Positions 44,365 through 53,120 of a stretch of DNA of 64,000 nucleotides are shown here, piece by piece. Origin of the DNA: Flavimaribacter sediminis (GTDB lineage Bacteria > Pseudomonadota > Alphaproteobacteria > Rhizobiales > Rhizobiaceae); assembly GCF_019492055.1 (NCBI RefSeq), contig NZ_JAICBX010000004.1, positions 548,029-612,028 on the forward strand. The letters are read 5' to 3'. Each line of letters opens with the position of its first letter. Positions within the stretch are counted from its first letter, which is position 1. A model generated the notes under the pieces. The model saw only the letters and a program-made list of their open reading frames with translations, ran no database searches and was not told the DNA's origin. The translations under genes and the position numbers were made by a program.

Positions 44365-44459
44365 AGGTTTGCGCGCGCAGACCTTCTCCCGGTTTGTGCG
44401 CAGAGCCCAGGTTTTGAAAGCCAGTCATCGATTGGCGCAAATCAGGAAGGCGTACAGAC

Positions 44460-45533
44460 ATGATACGAACACCCATCAAAGCTCTTGGAATGACCGCGCT
44501 GCTAGCCGCCGCGTTGTCTGCCGCGACGATTGCCAATGCCGAAGAAAAAAAGGACTTCAAAGTATGCTGGTCGATCTATGTCGGCTGGATGCCCTGGGGC
44601 TACCTGCAGGATTCAGGCCTCATGAAGAAATGGGCCGACAAATACGACATCACGGTCGATATCGTTCAGATCAACGACTATGTCGAATCGATCAATCAGT
44701 ATACGGCCGGCGCCTATGACGGCTGCTCGATGACGAATATGGACGGACTGTCGATACCCGCTGGCGGCGGCGTCGACACGACGGCTCTGATCGTCGGCGA
44801 TTATTCAAACGGAAATGACGGCATTGTCCTCAAGGACAAGACGAAGCTGGACGAGATCAAGGGCCAGAACGTCAATCTGGTTGAGCTGTCAGTTTCGCAC
44901 TATTTGCTGGCGCGCGCTCTCGACAGCGTCGGCATGTCCGAAAAGGACATTACTGTCGTAAACACCTCGGACGCCGACATGATTGCGGCCTATGCGACGC
45001 CGGACGTAACGGCGGTTGTTACGTGGAATCCGCTGCTGTCGGAGATTGTCGCACAGCCGAACGCCACCGAAGTATTCAACAGCTCCGGCATTCCGGGCGA
45101 GATCATCGACATCATGATGGTCAACACCGAAACGCTGGCGGACAATCCGGATTTCGGCAAAGCGCTTGTCGGCGCCTGGTACGAACTGATGGGCATCATG
45201 TCTTCCGACAGCGAAGAGGGCAAAGCGGCGCGCACGGCGATGGCCGAAGCTTCCGGCACCGATCTCCCCGGATATGACGCACAGCTGGCTACGACCAAGA
45301 TGTTCTACACGCCGGATGCAGCCGTCGAGTTCACCAAATCTCCGGAACTTGCGGAGACTTCCAAATTCGTCGCAGAATTTCTGTTCGATAACGGAATTCT
45401 CGGTGAAGGCGCGCCAAGTCCTGAATTCGTTGGGGTCGAGTTTCCCGATGGGAGCGTCTATGGCGACGCGAACAATGTGAAGCTGCGCTTCGACACCTCC
45501 TACATGGAGATGGCCGCCGGCGACAAACTCTAA
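44460..45533 (+). CDS. ABC transporter substrate-binding protein, NitT/TauT type (guanidine-linked)
   Basis: Periplasmic binding protein of 357 aa with a Sec signal (cleavage after about IANA, residue 27). The fold is the SsuA/TauA/ThiY group: YVGWMPWGYLQDSGLMKKWADKY near the N-terminus and INQYTAGAYDGCSMTNMDGLSIP follow the usual pattern. It is the first gene after the riboswitch, so its ligand is likely guanidine or a compound that releases it. The urea-carboxylase-associated uptake proteins have the same layout. Expressed most strongly, as suggested by the hairpin behind it. Confidence 0.88.
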   Translation: MIRTPIKALGMTALLAAALSAATIANAEEKKDFKVCWSIYVGWMPWGYLQDSGLMKKWADKYDITVDIVQINDYVESINQYTAGAYDGCSMTNMDGLSIPAGGGVDTTALIVGDYSNGNDGIVLKDKTKLDEIKGQNVNLVELSVSHYLLARALDSVGMSEKDITVVNTSDADMIAAYATPDVTAVVTWNPLLSEIVAQPNATEVFNSSGIPGEIIDIMMVNTETLADNPDFGKALVGAWYELMGIMSSDSEEGKAARTAMAEASGTDLPGYDAQLATTKMFYTPDAAVEFTKSPELAETSKFVAEFLFDNGILGEGAPSPEFVGVEFPDGSVYGDANNVKLRFDTSYMEMAAGDKL

Positions 45534-45547
45534 CCACGGCAATCGAT

Positions 45548-45574
45548 CGTCCGGCGGGATGTTTCCGCCGGACG
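45548..45574 (+). terminator. Intercistronic hairpin behind the binding-protein gene
   Basis: Perfect 10-bp stem CGTCCGGCGG/CCGCCGGACG with a 7-nt loop, 14 bp after the binding-protein stop. There is no T tail, so it is likely a stabiliser or partial attenuator. An ATG within its loop (45559) is not used as the next start. Confidence 0.65.
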
Positions 45575-45594
45575 GTCGCACCGAGGTATTCTTC

Positions 45595-46416
45595 GTGCGC
45601 ATCATCAATCGCAAGCCATCGCGCGTAACGAGCATCACTTTGACGGCGCTGCCCTTCGTGGCGACGATCGGCGCCTACGCGCTGGCGAGCCATTATCGCC
45701 GGCTCGATAATCCCGCAGACAAGCTTTTGCCGTCGCTCCAGCAGATGGGCGAAACGTTCTGGCGCATGGCCTTTGTGCCGGATAAGCGATCCGGCGATCT
45801 GCTGCTGTGGCTCGATACCTATGACAGCCTCTGTCGGCTCGGGATGGGCATGGGCGCGGCGACGATCCTTGCGCTGTCGCTCGGCATTCTGATTGGTTTC
45901 ATTCCACACGCGCGCAGCACTCTTGCGCCCTACATCGCCACTTTCTCGCTGATTCCGCCGATCACCATCCTGCCGATCCTGTTCATCATCTTCGGTCTGG
46001 GGGAAACATCGAAGATCATGCTGATCGTTGTAGGGACGGCGCCCGTCATGATCCGATCGGTTTCGCAGGAGGTAATGAACATCCCTCGCGAATTGATCAT
46101 CAAGGCCGAGACGCTCGGCGCGAGCGTCCTGCAGATGATTTTCCGGGTGGTCTTGCCGCAAACTCTTCCCAAGCTGGTCAACGCCATGCGGCTGGGACTG
46201 GTTCCAGCCTGGATCTTCCTGATCTCGGCGGAAGCGATCGCATCGACTTCCGGTCTCGGATACAGGATATTTCTCGTACGACGCTATCTCGCCATGGACG
46301 TGATCCTTCCCTATGTCGTCTGGATCACGCTGCTTGCTTTCATCATCGACCGGCTCCTCCTGCTTTTGTCGAAGCGCGCATTCCCCTGGCATCATCTCGG
46401 CGGGGAAAGCCTGTGA
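45595..46416 (+). CDS. ABC transporter permease, SsuC/TauC type
   Basis: Inner-membrane permease of 273 aa with about six membrane segments and the EAA-like loop IKAETLGASVLQMIFRVVLPQTLPKL. The start is taken as GTG at 45595 because GAGG at 45583-45586 lies 8 bases before it and the earlier ATG at 45559 sits in a hairpin loop. Coupled to the ATPase gene by GTGA. Part of the guanidine-regulated importer. Confidence 0.88.
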   Translation: MRIINRKPSRVTSITLTALPFVATIGAYALASHYRRLDNPADKLLPSLQQMGETFWRMAFVPDKRSGDLLLWLDTYDSLCRLGMGMGAATILALSLGILIGFIPHARSTLAPYIATFSLIPPITILPILFIIFGLGETSKIMLIVVGTAPVMIRSVSQEVMNIPRELIIKAETLGASVLQMIFRVVLPQTLPKLVNAMRLGLVPAWIFLISAEAIASTSGLGYRIFLVRRYLAMDVILPYVVWITLLAFIIDRLLLLLSKRAFPWHHLGGESL

Positions 46417-47213
46417 GCGCGGGGCCAAAGATTTCCGCACGCAATGTGGCGAAGACATATGGCGACATGACTGTGCTTGAGCGTCTCAATCTGGACGTGG
46501 AGGAGGGCGCGTTCTGCACGATTGTCGGAGCCTCGGGCTGCGGCAAGTCGACTTTTCTTCGCATGCTGCTGTCGCAAGAAACGCCCTCACGTGGACGCAT
46601 CGAGCTCGACGGCGCGCCATTGCCGGGCGAACCGACCTCGGACCGTGGCATCGTATTTCAGAAATATTCGGTGTTTCCGCATCTGACGGTCGAGGACAAT
46701 CTCATTCTCGCCCGGGAGTTCGAGAGGTCTCGCCTTTTCGGACGCTCCTTCGGCTCATCGCGAAAGGCGGCGCGCGCCGAAATCGACGACACATTGGAAA
46801 AGATCGGCCTTGGCTCGGCGCGCCTGAAATATCCGGCTCAATTGTCTGGCGGCATGCAGCAGCGCCTCGCAATCGCTCAGGCGCTATTGAAGCGCCCGAA
46901 GGTGCTGCTGCTCGACGAACCTTTCGGGGCGCTGGACCCGGGCATTCGCGCCGATATGCACGACCTGCTTCTTGGTCTCTGGGAAGAGCTCCAAATGACC
47001 GTCTTCATGGTCACGCATGACATTCGGGAAGCCTTCAAACTGGGAACGCGGATTCTCGTCTTCGACAAGATCAGGCATGATCCCCAGGCGCCGGACGCCT
47101 ATGGCGCGACGATCACCTACGACCTTCCACTAACCAGAAAAGACGCGGGACCGCCGCCGGAACTGGCCGGACTGGCGATGAACGCCGACACAAGCACAGG
47201 AGCAAGCGCATGA
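46413..47213 (+). CDS. ABC transporter ATP-binding protein, SsuB/TauB type
   Basis: ATPase of 266 aa with Walker A GASGCGKST, signature LSGGMQQRLAIAQ, Walker B VLLLDEPFGALD and H-loop VTHDIREA. GTG start overlaps the permease stop; its own stop overlaps the start of gdmH, showing tight coupling of uptake and hydrolysis. Confidence 0.92.
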   Translation: MSAGPKISARNVAKTYGDMTVLERLNLDVEEGAFCTIVGASGCGKSTFLRMLLSQETPSRGRIELDGAPLPGEPTSDRGIVFQKYSVFPHLTVEDNLILAREFERSRLFGRSFGSSRKAARAEIDDTLEKIGLGSARLKYPAQLSGGMQQRLAIAQALLKRPKVLLLDEPFGALDPGIRADMHDLLLGLWEELQMTVFMVTHDIREAFKLGTRILVFDKIRHDPQAPDAYGATITYDLPLTRKDAGPPPELAGLAMNADTSTGASA

Positions 47214-48448
47214 AGGACATATTTGCGACAGGACCTGCCCGCAAGCAAAGGGCAGCGGGAACGGTCTGCCGGGGCGCGCCTGTGCGCCACCATCATCCCG
47301 ACTTCGACAAACTGCAATTGCGTGGATGGAAGGCAGCCGAAAAGGAAGGAACGCTGCCAACGGCGGCGTGGGAAAAGGAAAAGCAGTGGGCGTTGCGCAT
47401 GGGGCTCACCGGATCGGACAGCCTTGAGGACAAATCGATCCCCACATTCGCGCGGGGCGAACTGCCCCACTACGCCGGCATCAACACCTTTCTGAAGGCT
47501 CCCTATATTGAAGACGTCACCATGGTTGGCGCCTATGACGCAGCTGTTATCGGCATTCCGTTCGATGGCGGCACGACCTATCGACCGGGCACGCGTTTCG
47601 GCCCGCAGGGCGTGCGCCGGATCTCGGCGCTCTACACGCCTTACAATTATGAGATGGGCATCGATCTGCGCGAGCAGATGACGCTCTGCGACGTTGGCGA
47701 CGTGTTCACGATTCCCGCCAATATCGAAAAAACATTCGACCAGATCACCCGGGCCGTCAGTCACGTCGTGTCTTCCGGCGCGCTGCCAATCATGATCGGT
47801 GGCGATCATTCAATCGGCTTTCCATGCGTGCGCGGCATTGCGGAGTGCACATCGAAGAGGATTGGCATTGTCCATTTCGACCGCCACATCGATATCCAGG
47901 AGAAGGATCTCGACGAGCGCATGCACACCACGCCGTGGTTCCATGCGACGGACCTCGTCAATGTGCCGGCCGTCAACCTTGTGCAGGTCGGCATCGGCGG
48001 CTGGCAGGTGCCGCGCGAGGGCGTCGAGATAGCCCGAAAGCGAAACACCAATATCTTTACCATGCGCGATGTCGAGGAACTGGGTCTGGCGGAAACCGCC
48101 GCCCGGGCGCTGGAGCTTGCCTGGAAGGACGCCGACGCCGTCTATATCTCGTTCGATATCGACAGTGTCGACTGCGGCTTCGTGCCCGGAACCGGCTGGC
48201 CGGAGCCTGGCGGTTTTCTGCCGAGAGAAGCGCTTGAACTCGTTTCACTGGTCGCCGCTGAGGGCATTTGCGGTCTCGAGGTCGTAGAGGTTTCGCCGCC
48301 ATACGACACGTCCGACATCACTGCGCTGCTGGCGACGCGCGTCATCGTCGACGTGCTGGGCACACTCGTTTCCCACGGCAAGATGGGATCGCACAAGGCG
48401 ATCATAGACAAGCCCGTCACAATTCCGGCCGGACCGGATTTGGAGTAG
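47210..48448 (+). CDS. gdmH: Guanidine hydrolase, nickel-dependent ureohydrolase family
   Basis: Ureohydrolase of 412 aa expected to split guanidine into urea and ammonia. Metal ligands are H200 (GGDH), D224, H226, D228 and D316, D318 (SFDIDSVD). The DAHxD motif of arginase/agmatinase reads DRHID here and is followed by a QEKDLDERMHTTPWFHAT loop, which I recall as typical of GdmH rather than agmatinase. A 100-residue N-terminal extension is also GdmH-like. Its place behind a guanidine-I riboswitch and importer genes strongly supports the call; older annotation would say agmatinase. Confidence 0.88.
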   Translation: MKDIFATGPARKQRAAGTVCRGAPVRHHHPDFDKLQLRGWKAAEKEGTLPTAAWEKEKQWALRMGLTGSDSLEDKSIPTFARGELPHYAGINTFLKAPYIEDVTMVGAYDAAVIGIPFDGGTTYRPGTRFGPQGVRRISALYTPYNYEMGIDLREQMTLCDVGDVFTIPANIEKTFDQITRAVSHVVSSGALPIMIGGDHSIGFPCVRGIAECTSKRIGIVHFDRHIDIQEKDLDERMHTTPWFHATDLVNVPAVNLVQVGIGGWQVPREGVEIARKRNTNIFTMRDVEELGLAETAARALELAWKDADAVYISFDIDSVDCGFVPGTGWPEPGGFLPREALELVSLVAAEGICGLEVVEVSPPYDTSDITALLATRVIVDVLGTLVSHGKMGSHKAIIDKPVTIPAGPDLE

Positions 48449-48453
48449 AGCTC

Positions 48454-48939
<486 letters not shown>

Positions 48940-48943
48940 ACTC

Positions 48944-49150
48944 ATGATCAATCGAACCGTCGTCTCAGCCATGGTTCTGGTGTCGAGCGGACAGGCGTTT
49001 GCGCATCCAGGCAATCATGACCATCTGCCGGTGGGAAAGCTGGCCAGTCACATCACCGCGTCCCCGTTTCACACGATTGTATCATTGTTCGCGATTGCGG
49101 CTGTGACTGCCTTCGCAATCTGGTTGTTCCAGGCTCGGCGGAGTAAATAA
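48944..49150 (+). CDS. Small His-containing membrane protein
   Basis: A 68-aa protein with a signal-like first segment, an AHPGNHDH motif just after it and one membrane helix (about 43-63) ending in RRSK. The HPGxH start after a signal recalls the N-terminus of HupE/UreJ nickel transporters, but the rest of that fold is missing. It begins 4 bp after the His-rich protein gene with AAAGGA upstream. A periplasmic metal-donor or transporter-accessory role is inferred. Last gene of the operon. Confidence 0.7.
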   Translation: MINRTVVSAMVLVSSGQAFAHPGNHDHLPVGKLASHITASPFHTIVSLFAIAAVTAFAIWLFQARRSK

Positions 49151-49179
49151 AGGCGCCATTGCTGAAGAATTGGGCGCCT
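49151..49179 (+). terminator. Hairpin at the end of the guanidine operon
   Basis: AGGCGCC (49151-49157) pairs with GGCGCCT (49173-49179) around a 15-nt loop. A third GGCGCC, followed by TTTTTT, lies at 49228-49239, so an alternative longer hairpin with a T tract is possible, overlapping the next promoter. Confidence 0.5.
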
Positions 49180-49226
49180 TCGGAAGCCTGACAATCACGG
49201 ACTCCGGCCTAGAGCATTAAATCGTA

Positions 49227-49242
49227 TGGCGCCTTTTTTGCA
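49227..49242 (+). promoter_or_regulatory. Sigma-54 (RpoN) promoter, -24/-12
   Basis: TGGCGC-N5-TTGCA, with 10 bp between GG and GC. The start of transcription would fall near 49253, 20 bases before the TTG start of the permease gene. It gives the amino acid transporter operon its own nitrogen-controlled promoter. Confidence 0.7.
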
Positions 49243-49272
49243 TGGCAATTTTCATCGCCAGAGGAATAAGGC

Positions 49273-49950
49273 TTGGAATTCAGGTTCTTCGAAATCTACC
49301 GAAGCAGCGAATATCTGTTGCTGCTTGCAAAGGGCGCCGGCGTCAGCGCATCGCTTGCAATTGGCGGCGGTTTGGTGGGATTTCTGCTCGCGACGCTTCT
49401 TGCCGTCAGCCGCTATGCCGAGGTTCCCGTTCTTGGCAGGATATCCGCGGCCTATGTCGAGTTCATCCGAAACACACCGCTGATCGTTCAACTGTTCTTC
49501 GTAGCCTTTGGGTTGCCGCTGCTGCTCGGTTACAGTTGGCCATTCTGGGCGCACGCGCTCCTCGCGCTAACCCTGAATTTTTCCGCATATTTCGCTGAAA
49601 TACTGCGCGCCGGATTCAGTTCAATCCCTTCGGGACAATTGGAGGCGGGCGCAGCTCTAGGCATTCGAAAGGCGACGATCTTTCGCAAGGTCGTATTCCC
49701 CCAGGCCGTGGCCGCCATGTATCCGTCTTTGAACAGCCAGTTTATCTTTCTGTTCCTGACGACCGGGGTGATCGCCGAAATCGGTGTGACGGATTTGACC
49801 CATGCGGGCCTTTACATCGACAGCAGAACATTCCGCAGTTTCGAGGTATTTACCGCGCTGACGGTGATTTACATAGTAATGGCGCTGAGCTTCAAAGCCG
49901 TGTTGAACGCCATCTACCGCTCAGCTTTCAAGTGGCGGACAGTGCGATGA
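49273..49950 (+). CDS. Polar amino acid ABC transporter permease, first subunit
   Basis: Permease of 225 aa of the His/Glu/Gln/opine family. The motif EFIRNTPLIVQLFFV and the EAA loop LEAGAALGIRKATIFRKVVFPQAV are characteristic. The start is TTG at 49273, six bases after GAGGAA. Its stop overlaps the second permease start (ATGA). No ATPase gene occurs in this operon. Confidence 0.88.
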   Translation: MEFRFFEIYRSSEYLLLLAKGAGVSASLAIGGGLVGFLLATLLAVSRYAEVPVLGRISAAYVEFIRNTPLIVQLFFVAFGLPLLLGYSWPFWAHALLALTLNFSAYFAEILRAGFSSIPSGQLEAGAALGIRKATIFRKVVFPQAVAAMYPSLNSQFIFLFLTTGVIAEIGVTDLTHAGLYIDSRTFRSFEVFTALTVIYIVMALSFKAVLNAIYRSAFKWRTVR

Positions 49951-50654
49951 AAGACTTCTTCGTATCCATACTCGGCAAACCGTTTGGCATCGTCATTTTC
50001 CAACTGCTCGACGCCACGCAATTCACAATCTACCTGTCTGCGATTGCCTTTATCGGGGGAGGTCTGATCGGGCTCGCCGTCATGCTGGTGCGGATCGCGC
50101 CATCGAAGCGGGCCAAGGCGGCCGCGAGCGCCTATATCTGGCTGTTTCAGTCTATCCCGCTGCTTATGCTCCTCTTCCTGCTCGGGTTGGGCGTGCCGCG
50201 GCTGCTTGGCGTCGACATCAATTCCTGGATCGCAGCCGGCGTCGCGTTGACACTGTATGCAAGCGCCTATCTTTCCGATGTCTGGCGCGGAGCAGTGGAG
50301 GCCATCCCGGAAGGGCAGTGGGAAGGCGGCAGGGCGCTCGGACTGCGTTTTCTGAAGATTGTTCGTCTCATCATCGTCCCGCAGGCTTTTCGGTTGTCGC
50401 TTGCGCCGACCGTGGGCTTCATGGTGCAGATTATCAAAGGAACTTCGCTGGCCTACATTATCGGCTTTCACGATCTCATGGCCGTCGGACGTCGCTGGGC
50501 GAACGCGCCGGTGGCCGACACGGAGCCCTTCGTCATCTATCCGCTGATGGCGCTCATCTATTTCTGCCTTTGTTTTCCGCTTTCGGCCTGGTCGCGTCAT
50601 CTCGAACGCAAGCTCGGCGCCGTCAAGGCCAGGGACAAGCCGGCAGTCGCCTAA
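49947..50654 (+). CDS. Polar amino acid ABC transporter permease, second subunit
   Basis: Permease of 235 aa with FQSIPLLMLLFLLGLG in the position of the RGTPL motif and the EAA loop WEGGRALGLRFLKIVRLIIVPQAF. Start ATG at 49947 is inside the previous stop. Likely forms a heterodimer with the preceding subunit. Confidence 0.88.
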   Translation: MKDFFVSILGKPFGIVIFQLLDATQFTIYLSAIAFIGGGLIGLAVMLVRIAPSKRAKAAASAYIWLFQSIPLLMLLFLLGLGVPRLLGVDINSWIAAGVALTLYASAYLSDVWRGAVEAIPEGQWEGGRALGLRFLKIVRLIIVPQAFRLSLAPTVGFMVQIIKGTSLAYIIGFHDLMAVGRRWANAPVADTEPFVIYPLMALIYFCLCFPLSAWSRHLERKLGAVKARDKPAVA

Positions 50655-50689
50655 ACGCAGAATATTATGTGAAGAGGAAAGGAAAAGAC

Positions 50690-51478
50690 ATGACGAACAA
50701 ACTCAAGGCCGCAGCGGTCGGATTGCTGGCGTCAATGATGATGCAGGTTGGCGTGGCTCACGCCGATCTTTCGGACATCCTGAGCGCCGGAACGATCAAG
50801 ATCGCAGTACCGGAAAATTTCCCGCCATTCGGATCGCTGGGGGATGAAGGCGAACACGTCGGATACGATGTCGATGTGTCCAATCTCATCGCAGAGGATC
50901 TCGGCGTCGAACTCGAACTGGTGCCGGTGACCTCCAAGCAGCGCATCCCGTTCCTCGAAACGGATCGCGTCGATCTGGTTATTTCTTCCATGGGCGCCAA
51001 TCCGGAACGCGCCAAGTCCATCTGGTTTTCGAGTGCTTACGCCCCGTTTTTCTCGGGCGCATTTGCCGCTTCAGACATGACGATTGCATCCATGGACGAT
51101 CTTGCCGGCAAGAAGATCGGCGTAACTGGCGGCACGCTTGAGGACCTCGAGTTGACAGAGAATGGTCCGGAAGGGCTTGAGATCGTCCGCTTCGGCGACA
51201 ATGCAGCGACGCTGTCGGCCTATCTCTCAAAGCAGGTTGACGTACTCGTGACAGGCAACACCGTCGCCGCGCAACTTTCCGCCGACAATCCGGATCTCGA
51301 TATCGAAACCAAGTTCATCATCAAGGAATCGCCGGCGTTCATCGGTGTGAAGAAGGGGAACCTCGATCTTCTCCAGTGGGTCAATGTCTTCATTCTGCAC
51401 AAGAAGCTTGGCGGCCAACTGGACGAACTCTCGCAAAAGTGGCTGGGCCAGAAGCTTCCGCCGCTTCCCTCGCTGTAA
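50690..51478 (+). CDS. Amino acid ABC transporter substrate-binding protein
   Basis: Periplasmic protein of 262 aa in SBP family 3. The Sec signal ends near VAHA (residue 25), and the ligand-fold segments KIAVPENFPPFGSLGDEGEHVGYDVDVSNLIAEDLG and RVDLVISSMGANPERAKSIWFSSAY are clear. Start at 50690 follows an AAGGAA-type site. Ligand not identified; the promoter suggests a nitrogen source. Confidence 0.9.
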   Translation: MTNKLKAAAVGLLASMMMQVGVAHADLSDILSAGTIKIAVPENFPPFGSLGDEGEHVGYDVDVSNLIAEDLGVELELVPVTSKQRIPFLETDRVDLVISSMGANPERAKSIWFSSAYAPFFSGAFAASDMTIASMDDLAGKKIGVTGGTLEDLELTENGPEGLEIVRFGDNAATLSAYLSKQVDVLVTGNTVAAQLSADNPDLDIETKFIIKESPAFIGVKKGNLDLLQWVNVFILHKKLGGQLDELSQKWLGQKLPPLPSL

Positions 51479-51491
51479 CCTGCGACAACTT

Positions 51492-51515
51492 CGCCTCACC
51501 GTTTGCGGTGAGGCG
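51492..51515 (+). terminator. Terminator of the amino acid transporter operon
   Basis: Perfect 10-bp stem CGCCTCACCG/CGGTGAGGCG with TTTG loop, 13 bp after the binding-protein stop. Short T-poor tail. Confidence 0.65.
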
Positions 51516-51633
51516 GATACCTGTTTCCACTGCAAACACATTTTTGTCCGGTGCGCCGCCAACCATTTTCGGCGCCGCTACGCATAGGCGCACCTTCAAA
51601 CCTGACATGATGTGACTTGATCTTTACCGAGCC

Positions 51634-52563
51634 ATGAAGGAAACTTCGTCGCGCGGCGGGATCGACATTTATTTCTTTCAACGCTTTGTATCCTGGTTCA
51701 TGAGGGGATTTTTCGTGCTCCGCAGAATTGACTGGGAAGCGCCGACCAACATCCTGGAAAAAATCATTGAATATGAGGCTGTCCACGCGATCGACGGTTG
51801 GGATGATCTTCGACGGCGCATTGAGCCGGAAGACCGGCTGTGCTTTGGATTCTTCCATCCCATGGCGCCTGACGAACCATTGATTTTCGTGGAAATCGCC
51901 CTGTGTAAAGGGATACCTGCTTCGGTTCAGGACATCCTTGCCAAGGAACGGCGGATCCTCGCAGAATCCGAGGCTGATACCGCGGTCTTCTATTCCATTT
52001 CCAATTCTCAGCAGGGGCTCGGCGGAATTTCGTTCGGGAATTTGCTGATCAAGCAGGTCATCGAGAGCCTTTCCCGGGACCTTCCGAATTTGAATACCTA
52101 TGTGACGCTTTCGCCGCTTCCGGGTTTCCGCGCATGGCTGGAAAGGCAGGTAAGCGCGGAACAAGGTTCGCGCATTTCCGAAATCCTTGCAGCAGTGGAA
52201 GCGGCGGAGGGCGAAGAGGGCGCAAAGCCTCTTGAACCGGTGTCAAACAGCCTGCGCTACCTCGCCGCATTGTATCTGGTGGAGGAGAAACGAGCCAATG
52301 GCCTCCCGTTCGACCCCGTCGCGCGCTTTCATCTTGGAAACGGTGCGCTCATTCACGACATTCTGCCCATGGCCGATATTTCGGCCAACGGTATCCGCCA
52401 ATCCTGTGGCGTCATGGCCAACTATCTCTACGATCTCGAACAGCTCGAAGCTAATCACATGGCTTTTGAAGAGAAGCGCGCGATTGCCTGCGCGCGCACG
52501 ATCAATCGCATTCTGAAAGCGGGATTGCCGGATCGCAAAACCCGAAAAGCGGCCAATGCCTAG
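51634..52563 (+). CDS. Malonyl-CoA decarboxylase, catalytic domain only
   Basis: Protein of 309 aa matching the C-terminal, GNAT-like catalytic domain of malonyl-CoA decarboxylase (malonyl-CoA to acetyl-CoA and CO2). GWDDLRRRIEPEDR, FFHPMAPDEPLIFVEIAL, FYSISNSQQGL (Ser) and ARFHLGNGALI (His H233) are intact. Full-length enzymes have about 400-450 residues with an N-terminal helical oligomerisation domain, which is absent here; no in-frame coding precedes the ATG. It may be a 5'-deleted remnant or a natural short form. No malonate genes adjoin it. Confidence 0.75.
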   Translation: MKETSSRGGIDIYFFQRFVSWFMRGFFVLRRIDWEAPTNILEKIIEYEAVHAIDGWDDLRRRIEPEDRLCFGFFHPMAPDEPLIFVEIALCKGIPASVQDILAKERRILAESEADTAVFYSISNSQQGLGGISFGNLLIKQVIESLSRDLPNLNTYVTLSPLPGFRAWLERQVSAEQGSRISEILAAVEAAEGEEGAKPLEPVSNSLRYLAALYLVEEKRANGLPFDPVARFHLGNGALIHDILPMADISANGIRQSCGVMANYLYDLEQLEANHMAFEEKRAIACARTINRILKAGLPDRKTRKAANA

Positions 52564-52716
52564 TCTTTCGGCTTCCAATTCGCTTGCGGCCTGACAGTAA
52601 AGCGATGCTCGGTCCATAGACCGCCAGTTTGTATCATTTGGCGTGGTGAAGTATTCTTGGCACGTAACACTCGTTGTGTTCAGACACCTGCGTCTATCTC
52701 AGAGGAGGGGAGACGA

Positions 52717-53094
52717 ATGAGTGAGTTGATTTGCCTTCAAATTGCTATGGCCCTCTGGCTGGCTCATGTGCTTGTCCAGGTTCTCGTCGCACGCTCGGAG
52801 TTCGGTGACGACTATCTGTTTTCGTCACGCGACGAACAGAAGCAGCCGAAGGGAACAGTGTGCGGGCGCGCCAGCCGGGCTCTGGAGAACTATGTCCAGA
52901 ACCTTGTTCCTTTTGTAGCGCTCGATCTGGCGCTGATTGCTGTTGGCAACGTCGGCGGCATGGGCGCTACGATCTGGATCATCGCGCGGATACTTTACTT
53001 TCCAGCCTATCTGGCCGGCGTAAAATTCCTGCGCACCGGCCTTTGGTTGATTTCAATTGCCGGCCTGATCATGATGTTCGTGCAGCTGATGTAG
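52717..53094 (+). CDS. MAPEG family membrane protein
   Basis: Protein of 125 aa with four membrane helices, and the GRASRALENYVQNLVPFVALDLAL motif of bacterial MAPEG proteins (membrane glutathione/eicosanoid-type family). GAGGGGAGACGA precedes the ATG at 52717; the longer frame from 52657 has no ribosome site. Role in bacteria is largely unknown, perhaps membrane-bound glutathione conjugation. Convergent with htpG. Confidence 0.85.
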   Translation: MSELICLQIAMALWLAHVLVQVLVARSEFGDDYLFSSRDEQKQPKGTVCGRASRALENYVQNLVPFVALDLALIAVGNVGGMGATIWIIARILYFPAYLAGVKFLRTGLWLISIAGLIMMFVQLM

Positions 53095-53114
53095 GCCGGT
53101 GTAGCCGCCGGCCT
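53093..53114. terminator. Bidirectional terminator between MAPEG and htpG
   Basis: AGGCCGG/CCGGCCT 7-bp stem with an 8-nt loop, starting inside the MAPEG stop codon. Confidence 0.55.
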
Positions 53115-53120
53115 TGCAGT

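Larger units (their letters stand above)
44072..44459. other. 388-bp regulatory leader of the guanidine operon
   Basis: The left 135 bp show no recognised gene. A sigma-54 promoter (44208-44223) and a guanidine-I riboswitch (44236-44364) follow. The last 95 bp carry a G/C-rich expression region (TGCGCGCGCA near 44370 and TGTGCGCA near 44396) and the ribosome site AGGAAGG at 44444-44450. Confidence 0.8.

Noticed and set aside
47210..48448. Agmatinase
   Set aside because: The DRHID variant, the TPWFHAT loop, the N-terminal extension and above all the guanidine-I riboswitch point to guanidine as substrate.
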